Assembly (NCBI GenBank): GCA_039583875.1
Contig: CM077166.1
Span: 77,168,564 to 77,232,563, forward strand
Reading direction: 5' to 3'
DNA: 64,000 nucleotides
Origin: Platanthera guangdongensis
Lineage: Eukaryota; Streptophyta; Magnoliopsida; Asparagales; Orchidaceae
Shown piece after piece: positions 63,109 to 64,000 of this stretch (position 1 is the stretch's first letter; each line of letters opens with the position of its first letter). The translations under genes and the position numbers were made by a program. The notes below the pieces were generated by a model, which was not told the origin of the DNA, ran no database searches, and worked only from the letters and a program-made list of their open reading frames with translations.

Positions 63109-64000
63109 GTGAAGTCCTATCCAACATCAAACCAGCAATGGTATCTGGATAGTGGGTGCTCAAAGCACATGACAGGAAACAAGGAGAATTTCACATCCTT
63201 CAAAGCCAAACTTGGACCTAAAGTAATATTTGGTGATTCAAACTTTGGACTAACAAAAGGATTTGGTGCAGTCCAGATTGGCTCAGTCACATTCAAGGAA
63301 GTAGCTTATGTGGAAGGACTGAAGCACAACTTAATCAGCATCAGTCAACTGTATGATGAAGGCTACCAAGTGACTTTCAACAAATCCTCATACAAAATCA
63401 AATCAGAGGACAACACAACTGTGTTGATAGGTAAAAGGAAAGGTAACATTTATCTTGTAGATTTTCTTCCAACTAAGGTAGATATATGCTTGTTCAATTC
63501 CATTTGTAGACCTAATAAACTATGTCATAAAAGATTAGGACATATAAACCTTAGAAACATTACTAGGCTATCCAAGGACAACCTTGTTAGAGGACTACCT
63601 TCTGGCCCCTACAAGAAGGAAGGACTTTACAGGGCTTGTCAATTAGGCAAGCAAACCAAAAATAGCTTTAAGTCACTTAATAAGAGTGATTCACCTAGGA
63701 TTTTGTATCTATTACACATGGATCTCTTTGGACCCATTACAGTACAAAGATTAGGAGGGAAATCTTATACTTTAATAGTTGTAGATGACTTCTCTAGATT
63801 CACATGGGTGTTCTTTCTGAGGAATAAGTCTGATAACTTTAAGTGTTTGACACAGTTTCTCAAATGCATACAGAGTGAGTTCAATACTCACATTGCCCTG
63901 ATCAGAAGTGATCATGGGACAGAGTTTTATTCTCTTCTTATGCAAGAGTTCTGTCAAGGTGAAAGGATCAGACACACTTTTTCAGCTCCTAGAACTCCTC
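63109..64000 (+). CDS. Copia-2 pol, N-terminal part (protease and integrase)
   Basis: Open from about 63109 to the window end. The protease motif [13 protein letters not shown] is at about 63139-63177, followed by FGDSNFGLTKGFG and [11 protein letters not shown]. The integrase zinc region reads CHKRLGHINL...YRACQLGKQTK, where the first Cys of the usual CxxC pair is replaced by Tyr. The core shows Asp in LHMDLFGP and Asp in RSDHGTEF; the Glu lies beyond the window. It is in a different frame from gag (+1), unlike the SIRE where both share a frame. RT and RNase H are outside the window. Confidence 0.88.
   Translation, partial: MKSYPTSNQQWYLDSGCSKHMTGNKENFTSFKAKLGPKVIFGDSNFGLTKGFGAVQIGSVTFKEVAYVEGLKHNLISISQLYDEGYQVTFNKSSYKIKSEDNTTVLIGKRKGNIYLVDFLPTKVDICLFNSICRPNKLCHKRLGHINLRNITRLSKDNLVRGLPSGPYKKEGLYRACQLGKQTKNSFKSLNKSDSPRILYLLHMDLFGPITVQRLGGKSYTLIVVDDFSRFTWVFFLRNKSDNFKCLTQFLKCIQSEFNTHIALIRSDHGTEFYSLLMQEFCQGERIRHTFSAPRTP

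Larger units (their letters stand above)
58851..64000 (+). mobile_element. SIRE-like Copia element (Copia-2), 5' part; 3' end outside window
   Basis: The 5' LTR spans 58851-60830 (1980 bp), beginning TGTTGTATCC and ending GCACTTTCA, then a Met-tRNA primer site, gag and the start of pol. GGGAA at 58846-58850 is the candidate left target duplication. Gag carries several stops and one frameshift, so this copy is inactive. Pol motifs match the SIRE at 36639 closely in order. Confidence 0.9.

Overview
The window is plant nuclear heterochromatin made almost entirely of nested LTR retrotransposons. The evidence for a flowering plant is the set of lineages present (Tekay-like and other chromoviruses, Tat/Retand, Athila, SIRE-type Copia) and primer-binding sites matching plant initiator Met-tRNA and the Athila-type Asp-tRNA site. 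I see no host protein gene, tRNA, rRNA or CRISPR array.

Left block (1-29249). The 3' end of a decayed Tekay/Del-type chromovirus (plus strand) runs from before the window into a long 3' LTR of about 5.3 kb net. Two minus-strand elements split that LTR. The first is a Copia deletion derivative (3151-9357, target duplication GGGAT). The second is a large Tat/Retand element (9727-25828, duplication CCCAC). The Retand carries antisense genes between pol and its 3' LTR, a dimeric tandem repeat, gag, PR, RT, RNase H, a second RNase H and IN. Its IN region is split by a twice-deleted plus-strand chromovirus (16939-20616, duplication CCCTC).

Middle (29250-31699). This is a fragment of a Tat-lineage element whose protease region is fused to the last residues of pol and followed by 3' tandem repeats.

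Right block (31700-64000). A minus-strand Athila-like element (3' LTR 31700-56253 net about 1.55 kb, then internal sequence to 58850 where it is interrupted) carries a very young SIRE-type Copia element in its LTR (32394-55392, duplication ACGAT). The SIRE has an intact pol ORF and an env-position ORF that is split by a still younger gag-only Athila derivative (41844-51674, duplication TCCAA). A second SIRE-like Copia element (58851 to window end) interrupts an ORF of the minus-strand Athila element.

The strongest recurring signal is regulatory. At least five unrelated LTRs carry dense arrays of short, CpG-containing inverted-repeat motifs just upstream of a TATA box. Motifs recur across lineages: GTGTCGACAC in two Copia families; TTCGTCGA in a Copia and an Athila LTR; AGTCCGC in a Copia LTR and in Tat 3' repeats. 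The SIRE has a second copy of this architecture (array plus TATA box) directly in front of its env-position ORF, which looks like a private internal promoter. The second SIRE-like element carries its U3 dyad seven times, in frame, inside gag. The Athila LTR also has a series of covarying stem-loops and a two-stem LTR-end structure that is duplicated internally.
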